From: Deltaproteobacteria bacterium
GTDB lineage: Bacteria > Bdellovibrionota > UBA1018 > UBA923
DNA: 12,166 nt
NCBI GenBank assembly: GCA_016194725.1
Contig: JACQAW010000346.1
Location: forward strand, 1-12,166
Direction: 5' to 3'
The position numbers and the translations under genes are program-made. This document shows positions 1-6,074 of this stretch, one piece after another. Numbering within the stretch: position 1 is the first letter of the stretch; the number at the start of each line of letters is the position of its first letter. The notes under the pieces were generated by a model that made no database searches, was not told the DNA's origin, and was given only the letters and a program-made list of their open reading frames with translations.

Positions 1-526
1 AGGGGTTGGTCAGCAGCCCGGTGCGCGTGGTGGCCCCCACAAGAGTGAACGGCGGCAAATCAATGCGCAGGGTTTTGGCCGCGGGTCCCTGGCCAATGAT
101 GATATCCAGCTTGAAGTCTTCCATCGCGCCGTACAGCACCTCTTCGATAACCCGGGGCAGGCGGTGGATTTCGTCGATGAACAGCACGTCCTTGGCCTGC
201 AAGCTCGACAAGATCGCAGCCAGGTCGCCTTTTTTGTCCAGCGCCGGCGCGGCGATGCAATGCAGCTGCGAGCCCATCTGCTTGGCCACGATATGCGCGA
301 GCGTGGTTTTACCCAGCCCCGGTGGGCCTGAAAACAGGCAATGGTCCAGCGCATCGCCGCGTTGATTGGCGGCGAGGATGAACATCTTCAAATTAGAGGT
401 AACTTTGGGCTGGCCTACGTAGTCTTCGAATCCCTGCGGCCGCAGCGTGGTCTCGACCATGGTTTCATCAGGCAGCAGATCGGTCTCGTGTACGTCGTCG
501 CGCAATTCGTCGTTACCATATTCCAT
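1..526 (-). CDS. ruvB: Holliday junction branch-migration ATPase RuvB, N-terminal part (cut by window edge)
   Basis: RuvB is the AAA+ motor that pumps DNA through the RuvA-bound Holliday junction. Translating the minus strand from the ATG at 526 gives 175 uninterrupted codons up to the window edge. The start reads MEYGNDELRDDVHETDLLPD, followed by the family-typical LRPQGFEDYVGQ at about residues 30-41. The Walker A GPPGLGKTT lies near residues 64-72, and Walker B LFIDEIHRL near 115-123. The sensor-1 stretch GATTRTGLLTNP sits at the edge. A GAGGGGGC sequence overlapping the end of ruvA is the likely ribosome binding site, 8 nt ahead of the ATG. Only 3 nt separate the gene from the ruvA stop, so the two are surely co-transcribed. 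The C-terminal AAA lid and winged helix lie outside the window. Identification is secure. Confidence 0.96.
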   Translation of the reverse strand, partial: MEYGNDELRDDVHETDLLPDETMVETTLRPQGFEDYVGQPKVTSNLKMFILAANQRGDALDHCLFSGPPGLGKTTLAHIVAKQMGSQLHCIAAPALDKKGDLAAILSSLQAKDVLFIDEIHRLPRVIEEVLYGAMEDFKLDIIIGQGPAAKTLRIDLPPFTLVGATTRTGLLTNP

Positions 527-529
527 GAC

Positions 530-1276
530 TTACAGCCCCCTCGACATGAGTTGCAGCGAGGTCATGATGAGCTTTTCAAGCGAGGTGACCTCGCCCGCTT
601 CTGCCATCTTGCCCGACGCGATTTTAATGGCCGCGATGGCATCCGTATCGCGGTAACCCAGATTGGCCAACGCCGCGAGCGCTTCGTTCCACAAGTCAGC
701 GAGCTCAAGACCCGTGGGCTGCCCCGGTTTTGCCGACGCGCTGGCGCCTTGCGCCGGCACGCCTGCCGCGCGTTTTTTCTTACTTGAGCCGCCCGAGGCC
801 TCGGCCGCCAGATGTGCCGCCACTGCGGCGGCGGGAACTGCCGCGACCGTGCCGCGACTGGGGCGTTCGGCCAAAAGTTTGCGCGCCTTTTCGGCTATCT
901 GAATGATCAGCAGCTCGGCCGTTTTCTTGCCCACGCCGGGCACGCTGGTCAGCGTGGCGCGGTCTTCGCGCACGATCGCCGAAAGGACGGTTTCCGCATC
1001 AAGCCCGCCTATTACGGCAAGCGCGGTCTTGGGCCCCACGCCGCTTACGGAAACCAGAGCGTGAAAAACCCGTTTTTCCCAGCTGCTTTGAAAGCCAAAA
1101 AGCTCGAGCGCGTTTTCGCGCAGGTTCGTGTGAATGTAGAGTTCCACCGGCATGCCGGGCGCAAGGCCCAGCGCAACTTTTTGGGCAACCAGCACGCTGT
1201 AGCCGACGCCAGCGACGTCGACGAGAATGCTGCTGTCTTCGGCAGCCAGAAATTTTCCTGAAAGATACCCAATCAC
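530..1276 (-). CDS. ruvA: Holliday junction DNA helicase subunit RuvA, with a long linker
   Basis: RuvA tetramers bind four-way junctions and load RuvB. The start is GTG (1274-1276), which overlaps the ruvC stop as GTGA; GAGG lies 7 nt upstream. Domain I (OB fold, about residues 1-63) includes DVAGVGYSV. Domain II carries two helix-hairpin-helix motifs, GVGPKT at 79-84 and GVGKKT at 114-119. Domain III (about 189-248), which contacts RuvB, contains ALANLGYRDTDAI. At 248 residues the protein is longer than the usual roughly 200. The excess is in the domain II-III linker (about 140-188), which is rich in Ala, Gly, Ser and Pro and carries a KKKR patch at 166-169. In the acidic-pin region the sequence is RENALELFGF, where E. 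coli has REDAQLLYGF, so one pin acid is Asn. Identification is secure; the effect of these differences is unknown. Confidence 0.96.
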   Translation of the reverse strand: MIGYLSGKFLAAEDSSILVDVAGVGYSVLVAQKVALGLAPGMPVELYIHTNLRENALELFGFQSSWEKRVFHALVSVSGVGPKTALAVIGGLDAETVLSAIVREDRATLTSVPGVGKKTAELLIIQIAEKARKLLAERPSRGTVAAVPAAAVAAHLAAEASGGSSKKKRAAGVPAQGASASAKPGQPTGLELADLWNEALAALANLGYRDTDAIAAIKIASGKMAEAGEVTSLEKLIMTSLQLMSRGL

Positions 1277-1791
1277 AGGCCGGCCTCTTTGATCGCTTTC
1301 TGAATTCGAGACGTATACGTGTATGTATGCAGGTGACAGATGGCAATGGCCAGCGCGTCAGATGAATCGGTGCTCTCAAACTTTTGCGCACCTACCAGGC
1401 GGGAAACCATCGTGGCGACCTGCTCTTTGTCGGCATGGCCAAAGCCAACGACGGACTGCTTGACGGCATTAGGGCTGTATTCAAAAAGTGGGATGGACCG
1501 CTCGGTCACGGCCAGAATCGCTACCCCCCGGGCCTGCCCCAGCTTGAAAGACGAGACGGCATTCTTGGCAAAAAAAACCTTTTCGATGGCGACATGATCG
1601 GGCTCGTAGGTTTCGATCAGCTCTTTGACCCGACGGTAGATCTCTACCAGCCGCTCGTTGGCTTCTACCTTCGTATTGAAGCGCAATGTGCCATGAGCGT
1701 GCGCGGTCAGCTTGGTTCCGGCCTTGCCGACAACCCCATATCCCATTAAGCGCGATCCCGGATCGATTCCCAGAATTTTTAGACCCTGCAC
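1273..1791 (-). CDS. ruvC: Crossover junction endodeoxyribonuclease RuvC
   Basis: RuvC is the Holliday junction resolvase that nicks symmetric strands of junctions processed by RuvAB. The 172-residue length is normal. The four expected catalytic acids are present: D10 in LGIDPGS, E70 in VAIEKVF, and D142 and D145 in TDSSDALAIAICH. The start is taken as GTG at 1789-1791, because the RNase H-like beta strand begins only a few residues later and no upstream in-frame start exists before the preceding gene. No strong Shine-Dalgarno sequence is visible, so translation may depend on coupling to the gene 23 nt upstream. The stop overlaps the ruvA GTG. The C-terminus HTYTYTSRIQKAIKEAGL is encoded partly by an unusual alternating purine-pyrimidine run (1311-1331). 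Confidence 0.96.
   Translation of the reverse strand: MQGLKILGIDPGSRLMGYGVVGKAGTKLTAHAHGTLRFNTKVEANERLVEIYRRVKELIETYEPDHVAIEKVFFAKNAVSSFKLGQARGVAILAVTERSIPLFEYSPNAVKQSVVGFGHADKEQVATMVSRLVGAQKFESTDSSDALAIAICHLHTYTYTSRIQKAIKEAGL
1311..1331. repeat. 21-bp perfect alternating purine-pyrimidine tract
   Basis: Every step from 1311 to 1331 alternates purine and pyrimidine (acgtatacgtgtatgtatgc followed by a). It lies inside the 3' end of ruvC and encodes the Thr/Tyr repeat in HTYTYT. Such tracts can adopt left-handed DNA under negative supercoiling, but the many TA steps make this one a weak candidate. Confidence 0.6.
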
Positions 1792-1814
1792 AGCTTTTAC
1801 GCTAGCAGCAGCGA

Positions 1815-3005
1815 TCAGCGGATCAAACCAAATTGTTTGCCCAGCTTTTTGAACACTTCGAGCACATAGTCCAGGTCCTGGTCGCTGTGCGTGGCCATGT
1901 AGCTGGTACGAATCAGCTGCATGCCGTCGGGCACCGCGGGGCTGACCACTGGTGTGGCAAACACGCCGTGCTCGTACAGGGCGCGGGTAAAGGTAAATGC
2001 CTTCATATTGTCGCCAATGAGAACGGGAATGATTGGCGTCTGGCTGCCCAGCGTGTCAAAGCCCAGGCTGCTCAGCTCGCGCTTCATGCGGCGGGCGTTT
2101 TTCCACAGCTGTTCAAAAATTTCGGGTTCGTCTTTCATCACGCTCAGGCACTCTTGCACCGTGGCCACCGCAGCGGGCGGCATGGCAGCGCTGAACATGA
2201 ATGGACGCGCCTTGTGTTTGATGTAATGAATGGTGTCGGCATCGCCGGCGATAAAACCGCCGATGCTGGCGAAGCTCTTCGAAAAGGTACCCATGACCAG
2301 ATCGACTTCATCGACCAGGCCGAAGTGCGAGCCAGTGCCGCGCCCCTGTTCGCCCAACACGCCCAGGCTGTGGGCATCGTCGATGTAGAGCTTGCAGTTG
2401 TGCTTGCTGGCAACCTTAACCAGGCCTGGAAGATCGACAATTTCGCCCGACATCGAAAACACGCCGTCGGCGACAATGAGCACGCCGTCATACTGCGCGC
2501 GCTTTTCGGTAAGAATGCGGTCCAGGGCGACCATGTCATTGTGAGGAAAACGAATCGTGTCGCCTATGGCCAGTCGGGTACCCTCTACAATCGAAGCATG
2601 GTTTTCGCGGTCAGAAAGAATCGCGTCGCCACGACCGATCAGGCACGACAGCGCGCCCTGGTTGGCCAGAAACCCGGTAGCGAAAACAAGGCAGGCTTCT
2701 TTTCCAAGGTACTTGGCCAGATCCACTTCAAGCTGCTCGTGGGTGACCAGGTTGCCGTTCAGAAATCGGGAACCGGTACAGCCCGTGCCGAACTGGTCAA
2801 TCGCGCGCTTTGCGGCAGCAATGACCCGGGGGTGATGAGTTAAGCCCAGGTAATTATTGGATCCAATCATGACTCTCTTGGTGCCGTGAGTGACGACCGT
2901 GCTTCCTGTGGAAGATTCGATAGGCTTGAAGAACGGATAAAGACCCGCATCAATCAATACCTTGGCGTCCTGGAATGAACGGCACTTTTCAAAGAGATCC
3001 ATCAT
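1815..3005 (-). CDS. PLP-dependent alpha-oxoamine synthase, serine palmitoyltransferase-like
   Basis: Enzymes of this family condense an amino acid with an acyl thioester and release CO2. The group includes serine palmitoyltransferase (SPT), 8-amino-7-oxononanoate synthase (BioF) and 2-amino-3-ketobutyrate ligase. With the ATG at 3003-3005 the protein has 396 residues, a normal length. AAAGGGG (3014-3020) sits 8 nt upstream, which favours this start over the in-frame ATG at 3059 that would add 18 residues. Counting from 3005, visible features are MIGSNNYLGL (about 46-55), GTGCTGSRFLNG (73-84), the PLP-stacking His in ENHASIVEG (His 136), the cofactor Asp/His in YIDDAHSLG (about 207-215) and the Schiff-base Lys 243 in GTFSKSFASIGGF. 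From memory, FLNGNLVTHEQLE, NDMVALDRIL and MGTFSKSFASIGGFIAGD resemble Bacteroides SPT more than BioF, and no biotin genes are nearby. The likely role is the first step of sphingolipid synthesis. Substrate is inferred, not proven. Confidence 0.85.
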   Translation of the reverse strand: MMDLFEKCRSFQDAKVLIDAGLYPFFKPIESSTGSTVVTHGTKRVMIGSNNYLGLTHHPRVIAAAKRAIDQFGTGCTGSRFLNGNLVTHEQLEVDLAKYLGKEACLVFATGFLANQGALSCLIGRGDAILSDRENHASIVEGTRLAIGDTIRFPHNDMVALDRILTEKRAQYDGVLIVADGVFSMSGEIVDLPGLVKVASKHNCKLYIDDAHSLGVLGEQGRGTGSHFGLVDEVDLVMGTFSKSFASIGGFIAGDADTIHYIKHKARPFMFSAAMPPAAVATVQECLSVMKDEPEIFEQLWKNARRMKRELSSLGFDTLGSQTPIIPVLIGDNMKAFTFTRALYEHGVFATPVVSPAVPDGMQLIRTSYMATHSDQDLDYVLEVFKKLGKQFGLIR

Positions 3006-3013
3006 TGGTCTAA

Positions 3014-3020
3014 CCCCTTT
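3014..3020 (-). promoter_or_regulatory. Ribosome binding site deciding the synthase start
   Basis: On the minus strand this reads AAAGGGG, 8 nt before the ATG at 3005 (followed directly by a second ATG at 3002). The longer start at 3059 has no comparable site. Confidence 0.6.
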
Positions 3021-3059
3021 CAATTGGGAATATCGGAAGGGGATACCACCCGATCCCAT

Positions 3060-3271
3060 GGCGTGTCAATGAAGACATCCAAATGGCTGATTACACTAGG
3101 CAACTATTATCCCTAATTCTTTCAGCACTTTTTTCTAAAGTTTAAGCGCCAGCTACCGATAAGGTTATTACCACTGCTTCGTTTTGGGTAGTGGTTTACG
3201 CAGGGCTTAGGGAAAACAAGTTCACGGTAAGTTAGTTCCCATTTGTCGCGCAAGGCAATTGGAGGCTGTCC
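3060..3271. promoter_or_regulatory. Divergent intergenic region with presumed promoters
   Basis: This is the largest clearly non-coding gap. It separates the minus-strand synthase-ruvCAB run from a plus-strand gene, so it should hold both promoters. It is visibly more AT-rich than its flanks. For the minus strand, GATAAT at 3106-3111 is a fair -10 element, although no good -35 lies 16-18 nt upstream of it. For the plus strand I see no convincing pair. The stretch also carries a short inverted repeat (3170-3195). I found no terminator, tRNA or recognisable riboswitch consensus. Confidence 0.4.
3170..3195. repeat. 6-bp inverted repeat, possible operator or weak stem-loop
   Basis: ACCACT (3170-3175) and AGTGGT (3190-3195) are exact reverse complements separated by 14 nt. 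The repeat lies about 77 nt before the GTG of the plus-strand gene. Six base pairs with a 14-nt spacer can easily occur by chance. Confidence 0.3.
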
Positions 3272-3751
3272 GTGGCTTATACATTACAAAGAATCGGCAA
3301 GTCGCTCGTAAAGTACTTCAAACCTATACGAGTGGTTCCGCCGCACGTTCCGGGCGACTCGCGCACGGAAGGTGGCCAAGGTAAGTCGTCTGACGACCAG
3401 GGCGAATCACAAAAGGGCTTCAGGCTTCTTAAGTTCAAGAAGCCTGCCGCCGTCCATGACAAATTTGGCGAAAGCAAAGACCGGCTGCGTTCCGGCGTGG
3501 TGGTCGAAGAGACCGCGCTGGAAGTTCAGCCGTCCCAGCTTCCGGAAAAAACCCCGACTCAATGGCTTGAGATGGTGGTGTTTCTTTTGGGCGCCTGCAA
3601 GCGGGTGTCGCAGAAGATGACCCGCAAGATGGGACTGGCTGGCTATAAGGCGGCTGTTCTCGGGCGCGGGACGCACAAGCTTCGGACGCTTGGGTCGATC
3701 GTTGATACTCGTGGCGAAGATATTGAGGTGAAGAAGAAAGAGGCGGCGTGA
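3272..3751 (+). CDS. Unrecognised basic protein, 159 residues
   Basis: I do not recognise this protein. The GTG start is supported by GGAGG at 3261-3265, 6 nt upstream. The N-terminal third is polar and flexible-looking: GDSRTEGGQGKSSDDQGESQ at about 28-47, followed by the basic FRLLKFKKPAA at 50-60. Residues 98-109 (WLEMVVFLLGAC) are hydrophobic, but too short for a confident membrane span. The rest is Lys/Arg-rich (KRVSQKMTRKMGLAGYK, GRGTHKLRTLG, KKKEAA). There is no signal peptide and no Cys/His metal motif. It is a single plus-strand gene between two minus-strand runs. Its stop is 14 nt from the stop of the convergent response regulator. The strong ribosome binding site and compatible codon use support a real gene. 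Function is unknown; the charge pattern would allow nucleic-acid or membrane-surface binding. Confidence 0.65.
   Translation: MAYTLQRIGKSLVKYFKPIRVVPPHVPGDSRTEGGQGKSSDDQGESQKGFRLLKFKKPAAVHDKFGESKDRLRSGVVVEETALEVQPSQLPEKTPTQWLEMVVFLLGACKRVSQKMTRKMGLAGYKAAVLGRGTHKLRTLGSIVDTRGEDIEVKKKEAA
3421..3446. repeat. Perfect 10-bp stem-loop inside a coding region
   Basis: CAGGCTTCTT (3421-3430) and AAGAAGCCTG (3437-3446) are exact reverse complements around the 6-nt loop AAGTTC. It encodes about residues 50-59 of the unrecognised basic protein. No T-run follows on the plus strand. On the minus strand TTTT comes several bases later, so it is not a typical terminator in either direction. Confidence 0.75.
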
Positions 3752-3765
3752 GTCTGTTTCGGATT

Positions 3766-4452
3766 CTACTCCTTTTTCAGCACATACCCCGCGCCGTAAA
3801 TCGTCGCAAGAGTATGATCAAACCCTTCCAGCTTCTTCCTCAACGAAACGATATGAGTATCGACCGTGCGATCCGACACCGCAGCATCCCGCCATACCGC
3901 TTCAAGAATACGCTCGCGGCTCATGACCCGATCCTTGTTCTGAACCAGACAGCGCAATAAATTGAACTCAAGCACGCTCAGGTGCAGCGCCTGGCCGTTA
4001 ATGGTCGCCTCCATCTTCTTGAGATCCACGGTCAGGTTGCCCACCGTAAGCAGCTCGGCCTTGCCTTTGCGCTCTTCCACGCGTCGCAACTTCGACTCCA
4101 CGCGCGCGATCAGCTCTTTAGGCCTAAAAGGCTTGGGTACGAAGTCATCGGCGCCCAAGGTGAAAGATTTGATCCGGCAGTCGATATCGCTGACAGCGGT
4201 AAGCATGATGACCGGAATTTCGCGGGTTCCTTCGTGAGACCGCAGCGACTCACAGACCGCGATTCCATCCAGCTTTGGCATGGTGATATCGAGCAAAATC
4301 AGGTCTGGAATCGTGGTTCGCGCAATGCGCAGCCCCTCTTCGCCATCGGCGGCCATCAGCAGCTTGTACTTGTCGCCCAGAATTTGTTCGAGCAGATCCC
4401 GATTGTCCTGTTCGTCATCCACGACAAGGATGGTGTGCTTTTGCTCCGTCAT
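3766..4452 (-). CDS. OmpR/PhoB-family response regulator, orphan in this window
   Basis: This is a two-component transcription regulator: an N-terminal receiver domain phosphorylated on Asp controls a C-terminal winged-helix DNA-binding domain. The length of 228 residues is standard. Receiver residues are all present: acidic pair D12-D13 in VVDDE, phospho-acceptor D55 in LILLDITMP, switch Thr 85 in IMLTAVSD and Lys 107 in VPKPF. The output domain starts near residue 135, with SVLEFNLLRCLVQNKDRVMS and the C-terminal RTVDTHIVSLRKKLE and IYGAGYVLKKE typical of the family. The ATG at 4452 lies immediately before the stop of the upstream membrane-protein gene (4453), and AAGG lies about 8 nt upstream, so it is co-transcribed with the glycan genes. 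No histidine kinase is present nearby, so the partner and target genes are unknown. Confidence 0.95.
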   Translation of the reverse strand: MTEQKHTILVVDDEQDNRDLLEQILGDKYKLLMAADGEEGLRIARTTIPDLILLDITMPKLDGIAVCESLRSHEGTREIPVIMLTAVSDIDCRIKSFTLGADDFVPKPFRPKELIARVESKLRRVEERKGKAELLTVGNLTVDLKKMEATINGQALHLSVLEFNLLRCLVQNKDRVMSRERILEAVWRDAAVSDRTVDTHIVSLRKKLEGFDHTLATIYGAGYVLKKE

Positions 4453-5496
4453 CTATGCAGCCTTGGGGTGATGGCCGCGGTAACGCAGATAGAACATGCC
4501 GCCCACCAGACTGACGATGATTTGAAAGGTGATATAGGCCGTGAACAGGTCAGCGCCGTGCGCCGATCCCACGAGCTTGAACAGCTCAAAAAACGCCATA
4601 TGACCCGTACCCAGACCGGCCGGCGCAATGGGAATCGCGGTAACCAGAAGACCCAGAGGCACGAGAAAAAAGAACTTGCTGAGTGGAACGCTTTCGAAGC
4701 CACCCAAGGTCTGCGCCAAAAGAATAACCACCCCGATAATCGAGCAATGGATGGCCACCGATATTGCCATTCCCTTGTAAACATAATGGCGGCAATTTTC
4801 GTAGGCCTTCACCGCCTCGAAAAGTTTTACCAGGTAATCGCCGGCGGGCAGCTTGCGCAGCAGCCTGGTAAGCCTCTTTGAAAACGGCCATTCAATCAGC
4901 ACAAAGGCATAAAATCCGATAACTCCAAACCACAGCAAGGAAATCAGCAATGCCAGCGGCTTCAGGCCGGGGCTCTGCAGCACCTCACTCAGATTGAAAA
5001 TCATTGCTGCGAACGACACGCAAATCAGCGCGCTCAAGCCCAACAGGCGATCCAGCAATAGAGTTGTGAACGCCTTGATACGGCCACGCCCGTCCTGCTG
5101 CTGCCGCACGACGTAATAACCTTTCACGAGATCGCCGCTGACCGCGCCGGGAATTGCCGTATTGAAAAACACGCCGATCATCGCAAGCTCAAAAGTTTCG
5201 AATTTCTTTACTCGCAGCTTTTGACCGAGCAAGAGCAGCCACCACCGCACGGCCCCAGCCACACACATGCCCCCCACAAAGAAAAGGGAGACGAAAAACA
5301 CCAGGGGATTGGTCAGCACCGTGCGAACCCGAGTGAAATCGAGCAGCCCGCGTTGGTACAGGTAGACAAGAATACCCAGGGTAACCCCCGCCTTGAGGGC
5401 GTTCATAACCAGCTTCTTGGCTAAGCCCACGGCTCTTGTCTCACTTCCTGTGGCCCCGCTGTCGGAGGAAATTGCTAAAGATTGTTTTTGCGACAT
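4453..5496 (-). CDS. Polytopic membrane protein, lysylphosphatidylglycerol-synthase-TM / flippase-like family
   Basis: This family (the UPF0104 or 'flippase-like' family, related to the membrane half of MprF) consists of inner-membrane proteins linked to lipid or lipid-linked glycan handling; most members have no proven substrate. From the ATG at 5496 the protein has 347 residues with about seven or eight hydrophobic segments. Family signatures are FFNTAIPGAVSGDLVKGYYV (starting at about 110), LLLDRLLGL (about 146-154) and AIPIAPAGLGTGHMAFFELF (about 287-306). No soluble aminoacyl-transferase domain follows, so it is not a full MprF. The start is uncertain: ATGs at 5526, 5496 and 5406 are all in frame and none has a strong ribosome binding site. 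Using 5496, it overlaps the end of the amidotransferase gene by 56 nt; using 5406, there is a 34-nt gap. The context of a glycosyltransferase upstream and a regulator downstream fits envelope lipid or glycan work. Confidence 0.82.
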   Translation of the reverse strand: MSQKQSLAISSDSGATGSETRAVGLAKKLVMNALKAGVTLGILVYLYQRGLLDFTRVRTVLTNPLVFFVSLFFVGGMCVAGAVRWWLLLLGQKLRVKKFETFELAMIGVFFNTAIPGAVSGDLVKGYYVVRQQQDGRGRIKAFTTLLLDRLLGLSALICVSFAAMIFNLSEVLQSPGLKPLALLISLLWFGVIGFYAFVLIEWPFSKRLTRLLRKLPAGDYLVKLFEAVKAYENCRHYVYKGMAISVAIHCSIIGVVILLAQTLGGFESVPLSKFFFLVPLGLLVTAIPIAPAGLGTGHMAFFELFKLVGSAHGADLFTAYITFQIIVSLVGGMFYLRYRGHHPKAA

Positions 5497-6074
5497 ATTC
5501 TGAAAAAATTGATTCTGCCTTTCCATCACCGAAAATGCAATCCCTGGCAACAGGAGGCCTGGCGGTCTTTTTGGAATCGATGGACTGCTGCCCTTCAGCC
5601 GCATTTCGTTCGGGGTGAAACTGCACGCCAAAAACCGGCTTTCCCTGGATGTAATACGCCTGAATCGGGCAGCGGGGCGTCGAGGCGGTAACCACGAATC
5701 CAGATGGCGCTTTCTGAACCTCTTCAAAATGGGACTGAAACGAGTAAAACTTCTTCGGAAGCCCTTCCAGCAACGGATTGGGGGCATCTTGCACAACCTC
5801 GACCCACCCGATCTCGGGCGTCGGCGAAATGCGAACGACCGGATCGCCCCCATAGCTTCGAGCGATGATCTGATGCCCGTAGCAGACACCGAGAATCGGC
5901 GTACCCGCGTCAACCACCTTGCGCACCAGATTCATCAGTTCGCCCACCCAGGGCGAGGAATCCAGGATACAGGTTCGCCCGGCGCACGACAGTCTGGCCA
6001 TCGAGATACCGGCGAAAGTCGCCGCACAATCCCCAGGGCTGATCGATATTATTGTCGAGAATCAGTATTTTCAT
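5441..6074 (-). pseudogene. Class I glutamine amidotransferase-like gene, broken by an internal deletion with frame change
   Basis: The ATG at 6074 opens a good N-terminus (MKILILDNNIDQPWGLCGDF, then RRYLDGQTVVRR). This frame then drifts into non-family sequence and stops after about 60 codons. A second frame, open from an ATG at 6001 to the stop at 5441, carries the rest of a GMP-synthase-like amidotransferase. In it are ILDSSPWVGELM, the nucleophile Cys 40 in ILGVCYGHQ, SFQSHFEEV, and His 129/Glu 131 in FGVQFHPER (numbered from 6001). Between VVRR and RTCILDSSPW roughly 20 residues expected in this family, including the second beta strand and its Gly/Ser turn, are absent, and the frames differ by one base. 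A simple one-base slip would therefore not repair it. The start overlaps the upstream glycosyltransferase end by 26 nt. The family hydrolyses glutamine or gamma-glutamyl bonds; the exact substrate is unknown. A shortened product from 6001 is conceivable, but it would lack the first strands. Confidence 0.8.

Noticed and set aside
1833..2843. Plus-strand open frame of 336 codons opposite the synthase gene
   Set aside because: It is exactly antisense to a gene with all catalytic motifs, has low-complexity His/Ala-rich translation, no ribosome binding site and no recognisable motif. It is a mirror of codon bias.
3150..3271. Riboswitch (for example cyclic-di-GMP type) upstream of the unrecognised gene
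   Set aside because: Fragments such as ACGCAGGGC looked suggestive, but the conserved core and paired stems of known classes could not be placed.
3982..4881. Plus-strand open frame of 299 codons opposite the response regulator and membrane protein
   Set aside because: It crosses the boundary of two well-supported minus-strand genes, and its Gln/Arg/His-rich translation resembles no protein family.
5526..5913. N-terminal extension of the membrane protein up to an ATG at 5913
   Set aside because: The added 139 residues are Arg/Ser/Pro-rich and antisense-free but lie in the wrong frame over the amidotransferase body, whose CYGHQ and FHPE motifs show which frame is real.
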